Source: Paracoccaceae bacterium (GTDB lineage Bacteria > Pseudomonadota > Alphaproteobacteria > Rhodobacterales > Rhodobacteraceae). Taken from it: a stretch of 40,610 nt of DNA. Below, one piece after another: positions 31,553-39,409 of this stretch (its first letter is position 1; the number at the start of each line of letters is the position of its first letter). The stretch lies in contig JAKITE010000010.1 of the NCBI GenBank assembly GCA_021648225.1, positions 1 to 40,610 of the forward strand, read 5' to 3'. The position numbers were made by a program, and so were the translations under genes. The notes beneath the pieces were generated by a model. That model ran no database searches, had not been told where the DNA came from, and worked only from the letters and a program-made list of their open reading frames with translations.

Positions 31553-33008
31553 CGACCAGCTTTCCGTCTGCATCAAATACCGAAACGATCAGCGGCATTT
31601 GCCCCATGGCGTGGGTGGCGCAGCTCAGGCAGGGGTCATAGGCGCGAATGCCGACCTCGATGGCGTTCATCATGCCTTCGGTGATCAGCTCGTTGCCGTT
31701 CAAAAACTCCTCGGCAACCGATTTGACCGTGCGATTCATCACCGTGTTGTTCTGCGTGGTCGCCACCACCAGATTGCAAAAGGTCATGTTGCCTTCCTGA
31801 TCGGCGCGATAATGGTGCAGCAAGGTGCCGCGCGGGGCTTCGACCACGCCCACACCCTCGCCGGTCCAGTCGGATTTGGGCGGGGTCAGCAGCAGATTGG
31901 TGCTTTGCAGGTCCGCATCATTCAGCAGGTTCTTGATCTGCTCGGCCGAATGCAGAATTTCGATCGCCCGCGCCCAGTTGGTGTGCAGGGTCATGTTATT
32001 GGCCTTGCCCTTGGTGTAATCATGGAACCGTTCCAGCGCCGCTTTGGCCAGCGGGGTGCTGTCCTCGTAGGATTTGGTCACGTTCAGCCGCGCCAACGGG
32101 CCAACCCGAACCGAGCCTTCCTCGCGGCCCAAAGCCTTGAGGTAGGGGAACTTCATATAGCTCCATTCCTCGGTCGCCTCGGAGAAATGATCGAGGTAGT
32201 CGTGGTAATCCAGCTCCTGAACGATGTTTTTATCCTTATCGACGATGCGCATTTTACCGTGGTAATAATCCACATTGTCATCATCCCCGACCAGACACAT
32301 GTTCAGCGCCGGCACATCGCCAAAGCTGTCGACCATCTCGCGGTTTTTCTCGTGGAAATCATGGAAAACTGCCAGCGCATCCTGCGCATATTCGATCACC
32401 GTATCCACACCGATCAGGCCGTCTTCGCCGTTCAGCAGCCGGTCGCGGGCCTCGATGCTCAGGTTGTTGTTAACCCCGCCGGGGATAGACGAAATGCCGT
32501 GCATGCGCTTGCCCAGCACCGCAACGATCACTTCCTGCCCCCATTTGCGCAGGGCCACCACACGCTTGACCAGCTCCGGGTCGGCCTCGACCAGCCCCAG
32601 CACATTGCGCTGTTCGGGCGGCGCGTCGATGCCAAACAGCATCTCGGGCGCGATCAGATAGAAATAGGCGGTAACATGCGATTGCAGCTGCTGGCCATAA
32701 TGGCCCAGCCGGCGGATTTTTTCCGCCGCAACGGTTACGCTGTTGCCGGTGGAATAGCCAACACCGATCATGTCATCCAGCGCTTTGGCCCCGCACAGAT
32801 GGTGGCTGACAAAGCAGATGCCGCAAATGCGTTGCAGCAGCATCGGGGCTTCCCAATAGGGGTGGCCCTGAATGAATTTTTCAAATCCACGAAATTCGAC
32901 AACGTGCAGGCGGGCACCGGTGACCTTGTTGTTGTCATCCAGATAAACGGTTACTTTTCCGTGGCCTTCAATCCGCGTAACGGGGTCAATAACTAGCTTG
33001 CGGCTCAT
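31536..33008 (-). CDS. hoxH: HoxH, [NiFe] hydrogenase large subunit (group 3d)
   Basis: Catalytic subunit that splits or forms H2. The 490-residue protein carries both nickel-binding motifs: R60-I-C62-G-I-C65 near the N-terminus and D458-P-C460-L-S-C463-A-T-H466 near the C-terminus. After His466 a 24-residue tail remains, the length known for R. eutropha HoxH and the substrate of HoxW. The sequence begins D-P-V-T-R-I-E-G-H, typical of this family. A very good ribosome site (AGGAGA) overlaps the stop of hoxY 9 bp upstream. It works with HoxY, and electrons pass to HoxF/HoxU and NAD+. Confidence 0.97.
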   Translation of the reverse strand: MSRKLVIDPVTRIEGHGKVTVYLDDNNKVTGARLHVVEFRGFEKFIQGHPYWEAPMLLQRICGICFVSHHLCGAKALDDMIGVGYSTGNSVTVAAEKIRRLGHYGQQLQSHVTAYFYLIAPEMLFGIDAPPEQRNVLGLVEADPELVKRVVALRKWGQEVIVAVLGKRMHGISSIPGGVNNNLSIEARDRLLNGEDGLIGVDTVIEYAQDALAVFHDFHEKNREMVDSFGDVPALNMCLVGDDDNVDYYHGKMRIVDKDKNIVQELDYHDYLDHFSEATEEWSYMKFPYLKALGREEGSVRVGPLARLNVTKSYEDSTPLAKAALERFHDYTKGKANNMTLHTNWARAIEILHSAEQIKNLLNDADLQSTNLLLTPPKSDWTGEGVGVVEAPRGTLLHHYRADQEGNMTFCNLVVATTQNNTVMNRTVKSVAEEFLNGNELITEGMMNAIEVGIRAYDPCLSCATHAMGQMPLIVSVFDADGKLVDERTR

Positions 33009-33017
33009 GGTATTCTC

Positions 33018-33650
33018 CTAGTCGTAACGGTTGATTTCAGCGGGAATGCTGAAGGGGCGGCCATGGACCAGATCATCCAGCACCTTGAAAATTACCTGCC
33101 CGTCCGGCGGGCATCCGGGAATGAAATAATCGATCTTCACCACCTCGTGCAGCGGATAGACCTTTTGGGTGATCCTTGGAATATCCGGATGGTAGGGAAT
33201 AGTCGGCGGTTGCTGGGGCGGGCGGGTCGGGCTGTCGATATAGGCCTCGCGCAGGCAATCCTCCAGGGTTTCGACATTGCGCATCGCCGGCACACCACCC
33301 CAGATGGCGCAAGCCCCGACCGAGATCAGGATGTCGCAGTTTTCGCGAAAATGCTCCAGCGTTTCGATGTTTTCCTCGTTGGCAATGCCGCCTTCGACAA
33401 AGCCGATGGCGCTGCGCACCGGAATTTCCTTGATATCGGTAAAGGACGAGCGGTTGATATTGACCTTTTCCAGAAGTTTCAGCAGGTTTTCGTCCATGTC
33501 CAGAAAGGACAGATTACAGCCCCAACAGCCGCACAGCCCGATCATCGCCACCTGAATTTTGGCATTCCTTGCCGCCATCACCTCCGGGTCCATCGGCGTT
33601 GCCGGCAAATGATGCGCCAGTGTTTCCTCTTCTTTTACAGGTTTATTCAT
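33018..33650 (-). CDS. hoxY: HoxY, [NiFe] hydrogenase small subunit
   Basis: Electron-transfer subunit next to HoxH. The 210-residue protein carries cysteines for one proximal [4Fe-4S] cluster: C40/C42/C45 (L-C-G-C-W-G-C), one in S-V-G-A-C-A-I-W-G-G and one in I-P-G-C-P-P-D-G. It is short, with no extra ferredoxin-like domain or twin-arginine signal, as expected for the cytoplasmic group 3d enzymes. It overlaps hoxU by 4 bp (ATGA). Confidence 0.96.
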   Translation of the reverse strand: MNKPVKEEETLAHHLPATPMDPEVMAARNAKIQVAMIGLCGCWGCNLSFLDMDENLLKLLEKVNINRSSFTDIKEIPVRSAIGFVEGGIANEENIETLEHFRENCDILISVGACAIWGGVPAMRNVETLEDCLREAYIDSPTRPPQQPPTIPYHPDIPRITQKVYPLHEVVKIDYFIPGCPPDGQVIFKVLDDLVHGRPFSIPAEINRYD

Positions 33651-34351
33651 ACTTCTTCCCCCTCCAGGGTGCGCTGGCGCAACGATTTAACATCGAATTT
33701 TCGTTTGCCCATGGCGTCGTTATAGCCAAGGCCCTTTTCGATGATGCAGCCAACCGGACACATCTCGGCCGCCTCGGTGACCTGCTCCGGCGTCATCTTG
33801 TTGGCCAGTTCCTCATCAATATCGATTTGCGCGCCGGTGCCGCGCTCGCTGATGGTAAATATTTTCTGGCCGGTTGCCTTGTCGCGGATAAACTCGACAC
33901 AGCGCTGGCAGAAAATGCAGCGGTCCCGCTCCAGAAAAATATGTTCCGAGGCATGCTCGCGGGTGCGGACAGGAAAACGATAGGGAAAGCGCGAGACCAT
34001 CATTTCGACCTCGTAGCCAACCGCCTGCAATTCACAACGCCCGCTTTTCTCGCAGCTCGGGCAATTATGATTGCCTTCGGAAAAGTTGATCTCGACCAGC
34101 GCCTTGCGCATGTCGGCCACTTCGGGATCGGCCACAGCCACCTCCATACCGTCCGCGACAGGCACGGTGCACGAGGCCATGACATTGCCATTGACCTTGA
34201 CCGAACAGACCCGGCAGGTGCCCAGACAGGGCTTGCCGCGCATATAGCAAAGCGACGGAATGTAAACGCCGTTATCGGCTGCCACATTGATCAGGGTTTC
34301 ACCCTCTTCGGTCTGGATTTCCTTGCCGTCTATTGTAATGGAAATGCTCAT
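33647..34351 (-). CDS. hoxU: HoxU, diaphorase iron-sulfur subunit
   Basis: NuoG-like electron conduit between HoxY and HoxF. The 234-residue protein has an N-terminal [2Fe-2S] domain (C35, C46, C49, C61), a His/Cys cluster segment (H95-N-C97-P-S-C100 ... C106) and a ferredoxin-like [4Fe-4S] part (C145-x2-C148-x2-C151; C198/C202). This truncated NuoG form is specific to the soluble hydrogenases and formate dehydrogenases. It overlaps hoxF by 4 bp (ATGA) and hoxY by 4 bp. Confidence 0.95.
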   Translation of the reverse strand: MSISITIDGKEIQTEEGETLINVAADNGVYIPSLCYMRGKPCLGTCRVCSVKVNGNVMASCTVPVADGMEVAVADPEVADMRKALVEINFSEGNHNCPSCEKSGRCELQAVGYEVEMMVSRFPYRFPVRTREHASEHIFLERDRCIFCQRCVEFIRDKATGQKIFTISERGTGAQIDIDEELANKMTPEQVTEAAEMCPVGCIIEKGLGYNDAMGKRKFDVKSLRQRTLEGEEV

Positions 34352-36156
34352 TTTCTGGCCTCCTCTACCAAAGCCTTGAAGGCGTGATCGTATTCGCCGA
34401 GGGCTTGTTCCAGATCAAACGATGCCAATAGGGAATGCTTGGCCTCGCCCAGTTTTTCCTGATAAAGCTCGGGAAATTTATCCAGCGTGGTTAAAATCGG
34501 CTTGGCCGCCGTGGTGCCAAGGCCGCAGCGGCTGGTGGCGTGCATCAATGCCCCCCATTTGACACATTCATCCAGATCCTGCTGACAGGCGCGGCCATCG
34601 ATTACCCGCTCGATCTTGGTCAGCATATCAACGCCGCCGGCCCGGCAAGGGGTGCAGATACCACAGGATTCCTCGACGAAAAAATGCATGAACTGCTTGA
34701 CGATATCCAGCAGATCGCGGCTTTCGTCAAAGATCATGAAGGATCCGTTGCAGGACAAATCACTGTAGCAAATCTCGCGATCCCCGTCCTTGGCTACTGA
34801 AACGCATTCCCCCGACGGGCCGCTGACTTGCACCGCCATGGGTTTCTGCGCCCCGACCATCTCCAGCACTTCGTTCAGGGTTATACCCCATTCGATTTCA
34901 TAAATGCCGGGGCGCTCGCAATCGCCGGAAACACTAAGCAAACGGGTGCCGGATGAATCCTCTGTTCCCATACCGGCAAACCAGCGCCCGCCTTCCTCGA
35001 TGATCCGGCTGATGCAGGCATAGGTTTCGACGTTGTTAACAATGGTCGGCATGCCCAGATAGCCCTGCTGGATCGGATAGGGCGGCTTGATCCGCGGGGT
35101 GCCGCGCTTGCCCTCGCAGCTTTCGATCAGCGAGGTTTCATCGCCGCAAATATAGGCGCCGGCGCCCATCTGGATGCGGATATCAAAGTTAAACCCGCGG
35201 CCCAGAATATCGGTGCCCAGCAGGCCCTCGTCGCGGAAATCCTGTATCTGGCGCTCCAGATAATCCTTGAGATACCAGTATTCGGCGCGCAGATAGATAA
35301 TGCCAAAGCGCGATTCAATCGCATAACCGCCATAAATCATGCCCAGCAACACATCCTTTGGCGAGCGGGTCAGCAAAACCCGGTCTTTGAACGTGCCCGG
35401 CTCACCTTCGTCGGCGTTGCAGATGATGTATTTCTCGGCCCCCTCGGCCTCGCGTCCGAGCTGCCATTTCAGACCGGTCGGAAAACCGGCGCCACCGCGC
35501 CCACGGATGTTGGAAACCGTCACTTCATCAATGACCTCGGCGGGGTTCTGACCAAGGGCGGATTGCAGCAAAGCCTTATAATCCCGCCCCGCCTTGAACA
35601 GGATCGAACCCTCGTTGCGGATGCCGGTTTCAACGATGGATTCAACATATGCCAGCGTGCTGCTGTCATGCCCCTGCGGGTTGGCAATGTCTTCCGGCGC
35701 TTTGCCCGCCTTCAGCTCGGCCATGATCGTGGAAACCTTGTCCGGTGTCAGCCGGGTGAACACCACATCCCCGACCATCATGGCCGGTTCCTGATCGCTC
35801 AGGCCGATACAGTTGGTGTCCGCCAAGCCAAAACGCGCATCGGCGCTTACGCTGCCAAAACGCGTGGCGGCCTCCTGTTCGAGCGCCTCGCGCACAGCCT
35901 GATACCCGTTCATCCGGCCAATCGCCGAATCACAAAGGTAGATCGCATGCTCGCCAAACGGTTTGGTGCGGTAGAAATGATAAAATGAAATGGTCTCGGC
36001 AATGTCCATCGGCGACATGTTCAATGCCTCGGACAACTGAGCCACAGCCTCTTGCGGGATATGGCCGTGTAGCCGCTGTATATCCCATAATATATTGATA
36101 AGGCGTGTTTTATCAGAGTTGTGCTGGAGTAGAATATCGTTGAGTTTCTGGTCCAT
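34348..36156 (-). CDS. hoxF: HoxF, NADH-binding diaphorase subunit
   Basis: The 602-residue protein fuses a NuoE-like domain (about 1-150) to a NuoF-like domain. The NuoF part has the FMN/NAD loop R-G-R-G-G-A-G-F-P-T-G, N-A-D-E-G-E-P-G-T-F, and a C-terminal [4Fe-4S] site E-S-C-G-I-C-T-P-C-R with a later S-R-C. The NuoE part keeps only Cys75 and Cys116 in the usual ligand segments (L-C-D-S-A-I-G; N-C-I-G-L-S-D), with Ser120 where NuoE has Cys. The ATG at 36156 has a good ribosome site (GAGGGAAAG) and gives the same length as R. eutropha HoxF. Open frame upstream runs through a terminator and is not coding. It is the first gene of the operon. Confidence 0.96.
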   Translation of the reverse strand: MDQKLNDILLQHNSDKTRLINILWDIQRLHGHIPQEAVAQLSEALNMSPMDIAETISFYHFYRTKPFGEHAIYLCDSAIGRMNGYQAVREALEQEAATRFGSVSADARFGLADTNCIGLSDQEPAMMVGDVVFTRLTPDKVSTIMAELKAGKAPEDIANPQGHDSSTLAYVESIVETGIRNEGSILFKAGRDYKALLQSALGQNPAEVIDEVTVSNIRGRGGAGFPTGLKWQLGREAEGAEKYIICNADEGEPGTFKDRVLLTRSPKDVLLGMIYGGYAIESRFGIIYLRAEYWYLKDYLERQIQDFRDEGLLGTDILGRGFNFDIRIQMGAGAYICGDETSLIESCEGKRGTPRIKPPYPIQQGYLGMPTIVNNVETYACISRIIEEGGRWFAGMGTEDSSGTRLLSVSGDCERPGIYEIEWGITLNEVLEMVGAQKPMAVQVSGPSGECVSVAKDGDREICYSDLSCNGSFMIFDESRDLLDIVKQFMHFFVEESCGICTPCRAGGVDMLTKIERVIDGRACQQDLDECVKWGALMHATSRCGLGTTAAKPILTTLDKFPELYQEKLGEAKHSLLASFDLEQALGEYDHAFKALVEEARK

Positions 36157-36185
36157 CTTTCCCTCGTGTCTAATTTTCCGGCCCC

Positions 36186-36202
36186 GTCGTCTTGTTGACG
36201 AC
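36186..36202. promoter_or_regulatory. Perfect inverted repeat just upstream of hoxF
   Basis: GTCGTC (36186-36191) and GACGAC (36197-36202) are exact inverse complements around TTGTT. The site ends 29 bp before the hoxF ATG at 36156, so it lies in the leader or promoter. Dimeric regulator binding or a small leader hairpin are both possible. Confidence 0.45.
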
Positions 36203-36256
36203 CTTTGCCGGACTCCCTGTTGTTTTCCAGAAAAACCAAATCTGAAAAACGCTTTC

Positions 36257-36295
36257 GCCAGCATATTCTGCCATAAAATATATGCCAGCATTCTG
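36257..36295. repeat. Direct repeats upstream of hoxF
   Basis: GCCAGCATATTCTG at 36257-36270 and GCCAGCATTCTG at 36284-36295 (plus strand) differ only by a two-base insertion. The starts are 27 bp apart, and the repeats lie 100-140 bp upstream of hoxF, a usual distance for activator sites. R. eutropha hox promoters use the HoxA activator; no hoxA is in the window, so the binding protein is unknown. Confidence 0.4.
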
Positions 36296-36305
36296 TATTT
36301 ACATG

Positions 36306-36330
36306 AAAAAACCCGCCTTTCGGGGGCGGA
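36306..36330 (-). terminator. Rho-independent terminator on the minus strand, upstream of hoxF
   Basis: On the minus strand TCCGCC (36330-36325), loop CCCGAAA, GGCGGG (36317-36312) is followed by six T (36311-36306). On the plus strand the hairpin has no following T-run, so it acts leftwards. It sits 150 bp before the hoxF start with no intact minus-strand gene upstream. It may therefore end a lost gene's transcript, insulate hoxF, or attenuate a long leader. Confidence 0.7.
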
Positions 36331-36694
36331 CAGATTAAGTGGGCTTTGGCATAAAAAACCATGTAAGTCACTACTATTAAAGTGGTTGTTGCTCCAGAAG
36401 AGGGCTGGCATACCGGCTTTTGCATGGTGCTCTACCTGTCCAGATACAGCAAACCATGCAGAAGCAGCTGAAAGGCCCGCTTACAATCATCTTGCTGAAG
36501 TGGAAGGAAGCTTGCCTATGCTCCAAAATATTTCTGTTCGCAACGTATGTTTGAAGAAAGTCATCGGCATTGGTCTGCGTTTGCGGTGTGAGCGTATAGC
36601 AAGGCTAACACGCCAAGGGGCGCTTGCACGTGGCGCATAAGTATGCTCTTTTCCAAAAAAGCAATGCTTCTATCCGGTTTTGAATAATTTTGGA

Positions 36695-36712
36695 AAGTTG
36701 GTTTCCCAACTT
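36695..36712. promoter_or_regulatory. Perfect 7-bp inverted repeat in the hox/hyp control region
   Basis: AAGTTGG (36695-36701) and CCAACTT (36706-36712) flank the 4-base loop TTTC. It is about 186 bp upstream of hypA. No T-run follows on either strand within a few bases, so an operator or a small hairpin is more likely than a terminator. Confidence 0.4.
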
Positions 36713-36806
36713 AGCCCAGCGCCCATTAAATCAAGCAAATACATAATCTTGGATGTTTTGCCTGATGGTTAAGGTGGATGGAAAGTAACGAAAAGCACTT
36801 GGGAGG

Positions 36807-36827
36807 GTGTTTTGATCACAAAAACAC
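36807..36827. promoter_or_regulatory. Perfect 7-bp inverted repeat upstream of hypA
   Basis: GTGTTTT (36807-36813) and AAAACAC (36821-36827) are exact inverse complements separated by GATCACA. The right arm ends 70 bp before the hypA start, so it is well placed to control the hyp operon. It contains TTGAT but not a full FNR-type TTGAT-N4-ATCAA site. Confidence 0.45.
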
Positions 36828-36897
36828 ACACAATACCCTTTGAAGCCGGCATGCTGCCACTGGCCCCGTGCGCGGGTTTTCAGGCGAGGGCAAGCTG

Positions 36898-37239
36898 ATG
36901 CACGAGCTGTCAATCTGCGAAAGCATTGTCGGGGTGATCGAGCAGCAAGCCGTGGCGCAGTCGTTCAAAAAGGTGAATCTGGTGCGGCTGGAAATCGGTC
37001 CGCTGGCGGGCATAGAGATCGAGGCCCTGAACTTCAGCTTTGATGTGGTCACCAGAGGCAGCATCGCCGACGGCGCAAAGCTGGAAGTGATTGAATTGCC
37101 GGCCAGTGGCTGGTGCGCGCCCTGCGCCATGTCGGTGCCGGTAAAACAGCGCTTTGACGCCTGCCCGACCTGCGGCAGCTATCAGCTACAGATCACTGGC
37201 GGTGATGAACTTAGAATCAAAGATATGGAGGTGGACTGA
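36898..37239 (+). CDS. hypA: HypA, nickel insertion protein
   Basis: Delivers nickel, with HypB, to the hydrogenase large subunit. The 113-residue protein starts M-H-E-L-S-I-C, where His2 is the nickel ligand. It has a zinc site formed by C73-x2-C76 and C89-x2-C92. The ATG at 36898 follows GAGGG and is fixed by the conserved N-terminus, which must begin at this Met. The stop overlaps the hypB start (TGATG). It is the first gene of the plus-strand hyp operon, divergent from hoxF. Confidence 0.96.
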   Translation: MHELSICESIVGVIEQQAVAQSFKKVNLVRLEIGPLAGIEIEALNFSFDVVTRGSIADGAKLEVIELPASGWCAPCAMSVPVKQRFDACPTCGSYQLQITGGDELRIKDMEVD

Positions 37240-38015
37240 TGTGCACAGTATGCGGATGCTCTGAGGGCGAAGTAACAATCGAAGGTGGCCACGATCACCA
37301 TTATGGCCACGGCCCCGCGCACGCCCACGCGCCGGGGTTAAGCCAATCGCGCATGGTGCAGATCGAGACCGATATTCTGGCTAAAAACAACGAATATGCG
37401 GCCGCCAACCGCGCCGAATTTGCCAAGCGCGGGGTGTTGGCGCTGAATCTTGTCTCCTCTCCCGGATCGGGCAAAACCACGCTGCTGACCCGCTCGATCG
37501 AGGATATGAAAGCCGACACGAATATCGCCGTGATCGAGGGCGACCAGCAAACCGCCAATGATGCCGAGCGTATTCGCGCCACCGGCGTGCCGGCCATTCA
37601 GGTTAATACCGGCAAGGGCTGCCATCTGGATGGCCACATGGTCGGCCACGCGCTGGAGCATCTGGAAATCAGCGACGGCGTGTTGTTTATCGAAAATGTT
37701 GGAAATCTGGTGTGCCCGGCGGGGTTTGACCTCGGCGAGGCTCATAAAGTGGTGATCCTGAGCGTGACCGAGGGCGAGGACAAGCCGATCAAATATCCCG
37801 ATATGTTTCATGCCTCTGACCTGATGCTGCTGACCAAAACCGACCTGCTGCCCTACCTCGATTTTGATGTCGAAAAATGCATGGAATACGCGCGGCGGGT
37901 GAACCCGAAAATTAAAATCCTGCAACTCTCTGCCAAATCGGGCGAGGGCATGGAGGATTGGCTGACGTGGATAGATGCCAGCCGGAAAATGAACAAAATC
38001 GGCTCGGGAGGATAA
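37239..38015 (+). CDS. hypB: HypB, GTPase for nickel insertion
   Basis: The 258-residue GTPase has an N-terminal nickel site M-C2-T-V-C5-G-C7 and a short histidine-rich stretch (about 18-30). The P-loop is S-S-P-G-S-G-K-T-T (about 73-81). The G-domain metal site lies in G-K-G-C-H-L-D, and a late T-K-T-D gives the guanine-binding motif. It combines the CxxCGC motif of E. coli HypB with the histidine-rich storage region of other HypB proteins. It overlaps hypA, and hypC follows after 3 bp. Confidence 0.97.
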   Translation: MCTVCGCSEGEVTIEGGHDHHYGHGPAHAHAPGLSQSRMVQIETDILAKNNEYAAANRAEFAKRGVLALNLVSSPGSGKTTLLTRSIEDMKADTNIAVIEGDQQTANDAERIRATGVPAIQVNTGKGCHLDGHMVGHALEHLEISDGVLFIENVGNLVCPAGFDLGEAHKVVILSVTEGEDKPIKYPDMFHASDLMLLTKTDLLPYLDFDVEKCMEYARRVNPKIKILQLSAKSGEGMEDWLTWIDASRKMNKIGSGG

Positions 38016-38018
38016 AAC

Positions 38019-38270
38019 ATGTGCTTGGCGATACCTGCAAAAATTGTTGAAAAAACCAGTGGTGACAACGCGATTGTTTCGCTTGAAGGCGTAAAAAAAG
38101 AAATATCCCTGACGCTGGTTCCCGAGGCGAAGCTCGGGGATTATGTGCTGGTGCATGTTGGCTATGCGCTGAATACCATTTGCCCCGAAGAAGCCGAAGA
38201 AACCCTGAAAATCATGGCGGAAATGTCTCTTGTCAGGGCAGAATTGACGCCAAACGAGGCCGTGGAATGA
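38019..38270 (+). CDS. hypC: HypC, Fe(CN)2CO chaperone
   Basis: The 83-residue OB-fold protein begins M-C2-L-A-I-P-A-K-I, where Cys2 holds the iron group. It works with HypD to assemble the Fe(CN)2CO cofactor and delivers it to HoxH. It carries the late N-T-I-C-P-E-E-A-E-E-T-L segment common in the family. It overlaps hypD by ATGA. Confidence 0.95.
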   Translation: MCLAIPAKIVEKTSGDNAIVSLEGVKKEISLTLVPEAKLGDYVLVHVGYALNTICPEEAEETLKIMAEMSLVRAELTPNEAVE

Positions 38271-39409
38271 AATATGTAGACGAATTCCGCGATAAGGCGA
38301 TTGCCAAAAATCTGGCCAAACAAATCGCCGCAGAGGCCGACCCCGCGCGCCAATATAACCTGATGGAATTTTGCGGCGGCCACACCCACGCGATTTTTCG
38401 CTATGGTGTGCAAGACCTGATGCCCGACAACGTGCATTTTGTGCATGGCCCGGGCTGCCCCGTGTGCGTGCTGCCGATTCCACGCATTGATAACGCGATC
38501 GAGCTGGCCGAACAGGGGGCCATTATTTGCACTTACGGCGATATGATGCGGGTGCCGGCAAGCAAGCGGAATTCGCTGATCAAGGCCAAAGCCGATGGCT
38601 CCGACATTCGCATGATCTATTCCACGCAGGACGCCCTGAAGATCGCGCGCGAAAACCCCGACCGCAAGGTGGTTTTCTTTGCCATCGGCTTTGAAACCAC
38701 CACCCCGCCCACAGCGGTGGCTATCAAGGTGGCGGCGGCTGAGGGCCTGAAGAACTTCAGCGTGTTCTGCAACCATGTGCTGACTCCGGCCGCCATTCAG
38801 CACATTCTGCAATCCCCCGAGGTGCGCGAGCTGGGGCAGGTGCATATTGACGGGTTTTACGGCCCCTCGCATGTGTCTTCGGTCATCGGCTCGGCCCCGT
38901 ATGACTATTTCGCCGAGGAATTCCAAAAGCCGGTGGTGATTGCCGGTTTCGAGCCGCTGGATGTGATGCAATCTACCCTGATGTTGATTCGCCAGATTAA
39001 CGAGGGCCGTTTCGAGGTGGAAAACGAATATACCCGTGTGGTGACGCCGGAAGGCAACGAAAAAGCGCAGGACCTTGTGAGCGAAGTGTTTGAACTGCGC
39101 CGCAGCTTTGAGTGGCGGGGTTTGGGCGAGGTGCCCTATAGCGCCCTGAAAATCAAAGCAGAATTTGCCGAATACGATGCCGAGCGCCGCTTTACGGTAT
39201 CTGAAAGCAAGGGCAAAGACGTAAAGGGCTGCGAATGCCCTGCCATTTTGCGCGGCGTGAAAAAACCCACCGATTGCAAGCTGTTTGGCACGGTTTGCAC
39301 ACCGGATAACCCGATGGGGTCTTGCATGGTATCGTCTGAAGGCTCCTGCGCGGCTTATTGGTCCTATGGCCGCTTCCGGCTGGACCGCGCAAAGGAGGCA
39401 GCTGAATGA
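38267..39409 (+). CDS. hypD: HypD, iron-sulfur scaffold for Fe(CN)2CO assembly
   Basis: The 380-residue protein has the central cysteines C36-G-G-H-T-H (equivalent to Cys41 of E. coli HypD) and C64-P-V-C67. The C-terminal [4Fe-4S]-binding set contains C-E-C-P-A-I, C-K-L-F-G, N-P-M-G-S-C and S-C-A-A-Y. It receives cyanide from HypE/HypF and holds the iron with HypC. The ATG at 38267 overlaps the hypC stop and begins with the conserved K-Y-V-D-E-F-R. Confidence 0.97.
   Translation: MKYVDEFRDKAIAKNLAKQIAAEADPARQYNLMEFCGGHTHAIFRYGVQDLMPDNVHFVHGPGCPVCVLPIPRIDNAIELAEQGAIICTYGDMMRVPASKRNSLIKAKADGSDIRMIYSTQDALKIARENPDRKVVFFAIGFETTTPPTAVAIKVAAAEGLKNFSVFCNHVLTPAAIQHILQSPEVRELGQVHIDGFYGPSHVSSVIGSAPYDYFAEEFQKPVVIAGFEPLDVMQSTLMLIRQINEGRFEVENEYTRVVTPEGNEKAQDLVSEVFELRRSFEWRGLGEVPYSALKIKAEFAEYDAERRFTVSESKGKDVKGCECPAILRGVKKPTDCKLFGTVCTPDNPMGSCMVSSEGSCAAYWSYGRFRLDRAKEAAE

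Larger units (their letters stand above)
36157..36897. other. 741-bp divergent control region between hoxF and hypA, no intact gene
   Basis: No reading frame here looks like a real protein. An open stretch on the plus strand (36095-36640) overlaps the start of hoxF and has odd composition. The region holds, from left to right: an inverted repeat beside hoxF, paired 12-mer-like direct repeats, a minus-strand terminator, and two inverted repeats upstream of hypA (each listed separately). The part between 36331 and 36690 shows nothing I can name; it may be decayed sequence of a lost gene such as a regulator. Confidence 0.6.

Noticed and set aside
31527..32996. A 489-codon plus-strand open frame opposite hoxH
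   Set aside because: It is the antisense shadow of a G+C-rich gene. HoxH has all its motifs and a good ribosome site, and this frame matches no family.
36095..36640. A 181-codon open frame on the plus strand across the hoxF start
   Set aside because: It overlaps the real hoxF 5' end, has a Cys- and Arg-rich composition unlike its neighbours, and no recognisable motif.
36157..36897. A sigma-54 promoter for hox or hyp genes
   Set aside because: Candidate GG and GC pairs (for example TGGCGCATAAGTATGC near 36630 and TGGTCTGCGTTTGC near 36570) are spaced 11 and 9 bases apart, not the required 10.
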